This document shows, in pieces, positions 6,911 through 7,402 of a stretch of DNA of 7,402 nucleotides. The notes under the pieces were generated by a model. The model saw nothing but the letters and a program-made list of their open reading frames with translations. It searched no databases and had not been told where the DNA came from. Each line of letters starts with the position of its first letter. Position 1 is the first letter of the stretch. The position numbers and the translations under genes were made by a program. Origin of the DNA: Actinomycetes bacterium (lineage in GTDB: Bacteria; Actinomycetota; Aquicultoria; CAJVYJ01; JAUVQD01); assembly GCA_030666075.1 (NCBI GenBank), contig DAOUYN010000036.1, positions 1 through 7,402 on the forward strand, given 5' to 3'.

Positions 6911-7402
6911 TTATTGCCATTTCTTAAGTATTATTGTGGCATTGTGCCCACCAAAACCAAATGAATTGGACATCGCTATGTCAACTGACGCCTCTACCGG
7001 CTCATTGGGCACGTAATCAAGGTCGCAATTCGGGTCGGGGTCTTCATAATTGATCGTCGGAGGGATCATGCCGTTTTGAAGGGTCAGAGCGGTCGCTACA
7101 GTCTCTACCCCGCCGGCCGCGCCTAGAAGGTGGCCGGTCATCGACTTGATCGAGCTGAGGCGCAACTTTCGAGCGTAGTCACCAAACGTCGCTTTGACAG
7201 CCATCGTCTCGATCCTATCGTTGGCCTCTGTCGAGGTGCCATGCGCGTTGATGTAATCGATACCTTCGGGAGGAAGTCCGGCCTGATCGAGCGCCATGCG
7301 CATCGACCTGATCGCCCCCGAGCCCGTCTCGTCAGGCGCTGTGATATGGAAGGCGTCAGCGCTCGAGCCATAACCGACCACCTCGGCATAGATCCTGGCG
7401 CC
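6911..7402 (-). CDS. fabF: 3-oxoacyl-ACP synthase II (FabF), C-terminal 163 residues
   Basis: FabF condenses malonyl-ACP with a growing acyl-ACP in type II fatty acid synthesis. The frame is open to the window edge, where it begins [12 protein letters not shown], so the 5' part, including the active-site cysteine, is outside. In visible numbering, the first catalytic histidine is H54 in NAHGTST, and the second is H91 in [13 protein letters not shown], with the conserved lysine K86. [20 protein letters not shown] and the gating loop [10 protein letters not shown] (145-154) close the domain, followed by the usual short tail. H54 and H91 correspond to H303 and H340 of the E. coli enzyme. The partner acyl carrier protein gene usually lies just upstream and would be beyond the right edge. 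rnc follows 6 bp after the stop in the same frame. Confidence 0.96.
   Translation of the reverse strand, partial: GARIYAEVVGYGSSADAFHITAPDETGSGAIRSMRMALDQAGLPPEGIDYINAHGTSTEANDRIETMAVKATFGDYARKLRLSSIKSMTGHLLGAAGGVETVATALTLQNGMIPPTINYEDPDPNCDLDYVPNEPVEASVDIAMSNSFGFGGHNATIILKKWQ

Noticed and set aside
6905..6913. Possible fabF-rnc fusion, since both are in the same frame with only a stop and two codons between them
   Set aside because: The TAA is intact, FabF ends at its normal length after the conserved tail, and RNase III has its own ATG. Two separate genes are the ordinary arrangement.

Overview
The window is about 7.4 kb of GC-rich bacterial chromosome (G+C looks to be in the high fifties percent, estimated by eye). 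Every gene lies on the minus strand, so the gene order reads from high to low coordinates: fabF (3' part), rnc, a small PD-(D/E)XK nuclease, smc, ftsY, mpg, and the 5' part of a NIF3-like gene. The fabF-rnc-smc-ftsY order is a classic bacterial housekeeping arrangement. The SMC head motif (LSGGERS, then DEVEAALD and INLGRF) resembles actinobacterial SMC proteins as I remember them. A deep-branching actinobacterium or a related Gram-positive-type lineage is my best guess, but it is an inference and not certain.

Upstream unit (7402-5413): the C-terminal 163 residues of FabF (fatty acid elongation) are followed after a 6-bp gap by RNase III. After 4 bp more comes a TTG-initiated, 250-residue stand-alone RecB/AddB-type nuclease with four cysteines placed as for a [4Fe-4S] cluster. 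Such a nuclease between rnc and smc is the least expected part of the window. The unit ends in a stop codon that sits in the loop of a small hairpin, followed by a second mini-hairpin and five T residues.

Boundary (5412-5322): 91 bp hold the end of the putative terminator and a candidate extended -10 promoter (TGATAGAAT) about 37 bp before the smc start.

Downstream unit (5321-1): smc (TTG start, 1199 aa) overlaps ftsY by 74 bp. ftsY is followed after 9 bp by a GTG-started alkyladenine DNA glycosylase gene, and after 11 bp by a NIF3-like gene that leaves the window. The genes are packed tightly enough to be one transcript combining chromosome organisation, membrane protein targeting and base excision repair.

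There is no RNA gene, mobile element, CRISPR array, tandem repeat or prophage signal that I could support, and no gene-free stretch longer than 91 bp. I do not see a novel multi-gene system. The points worth a second look are the Fe-S nuclease and its position, the long smc/ftsY overlap, the SMC hinge that seems to lack its usual glycine motif, and the transcription boundary before smc.
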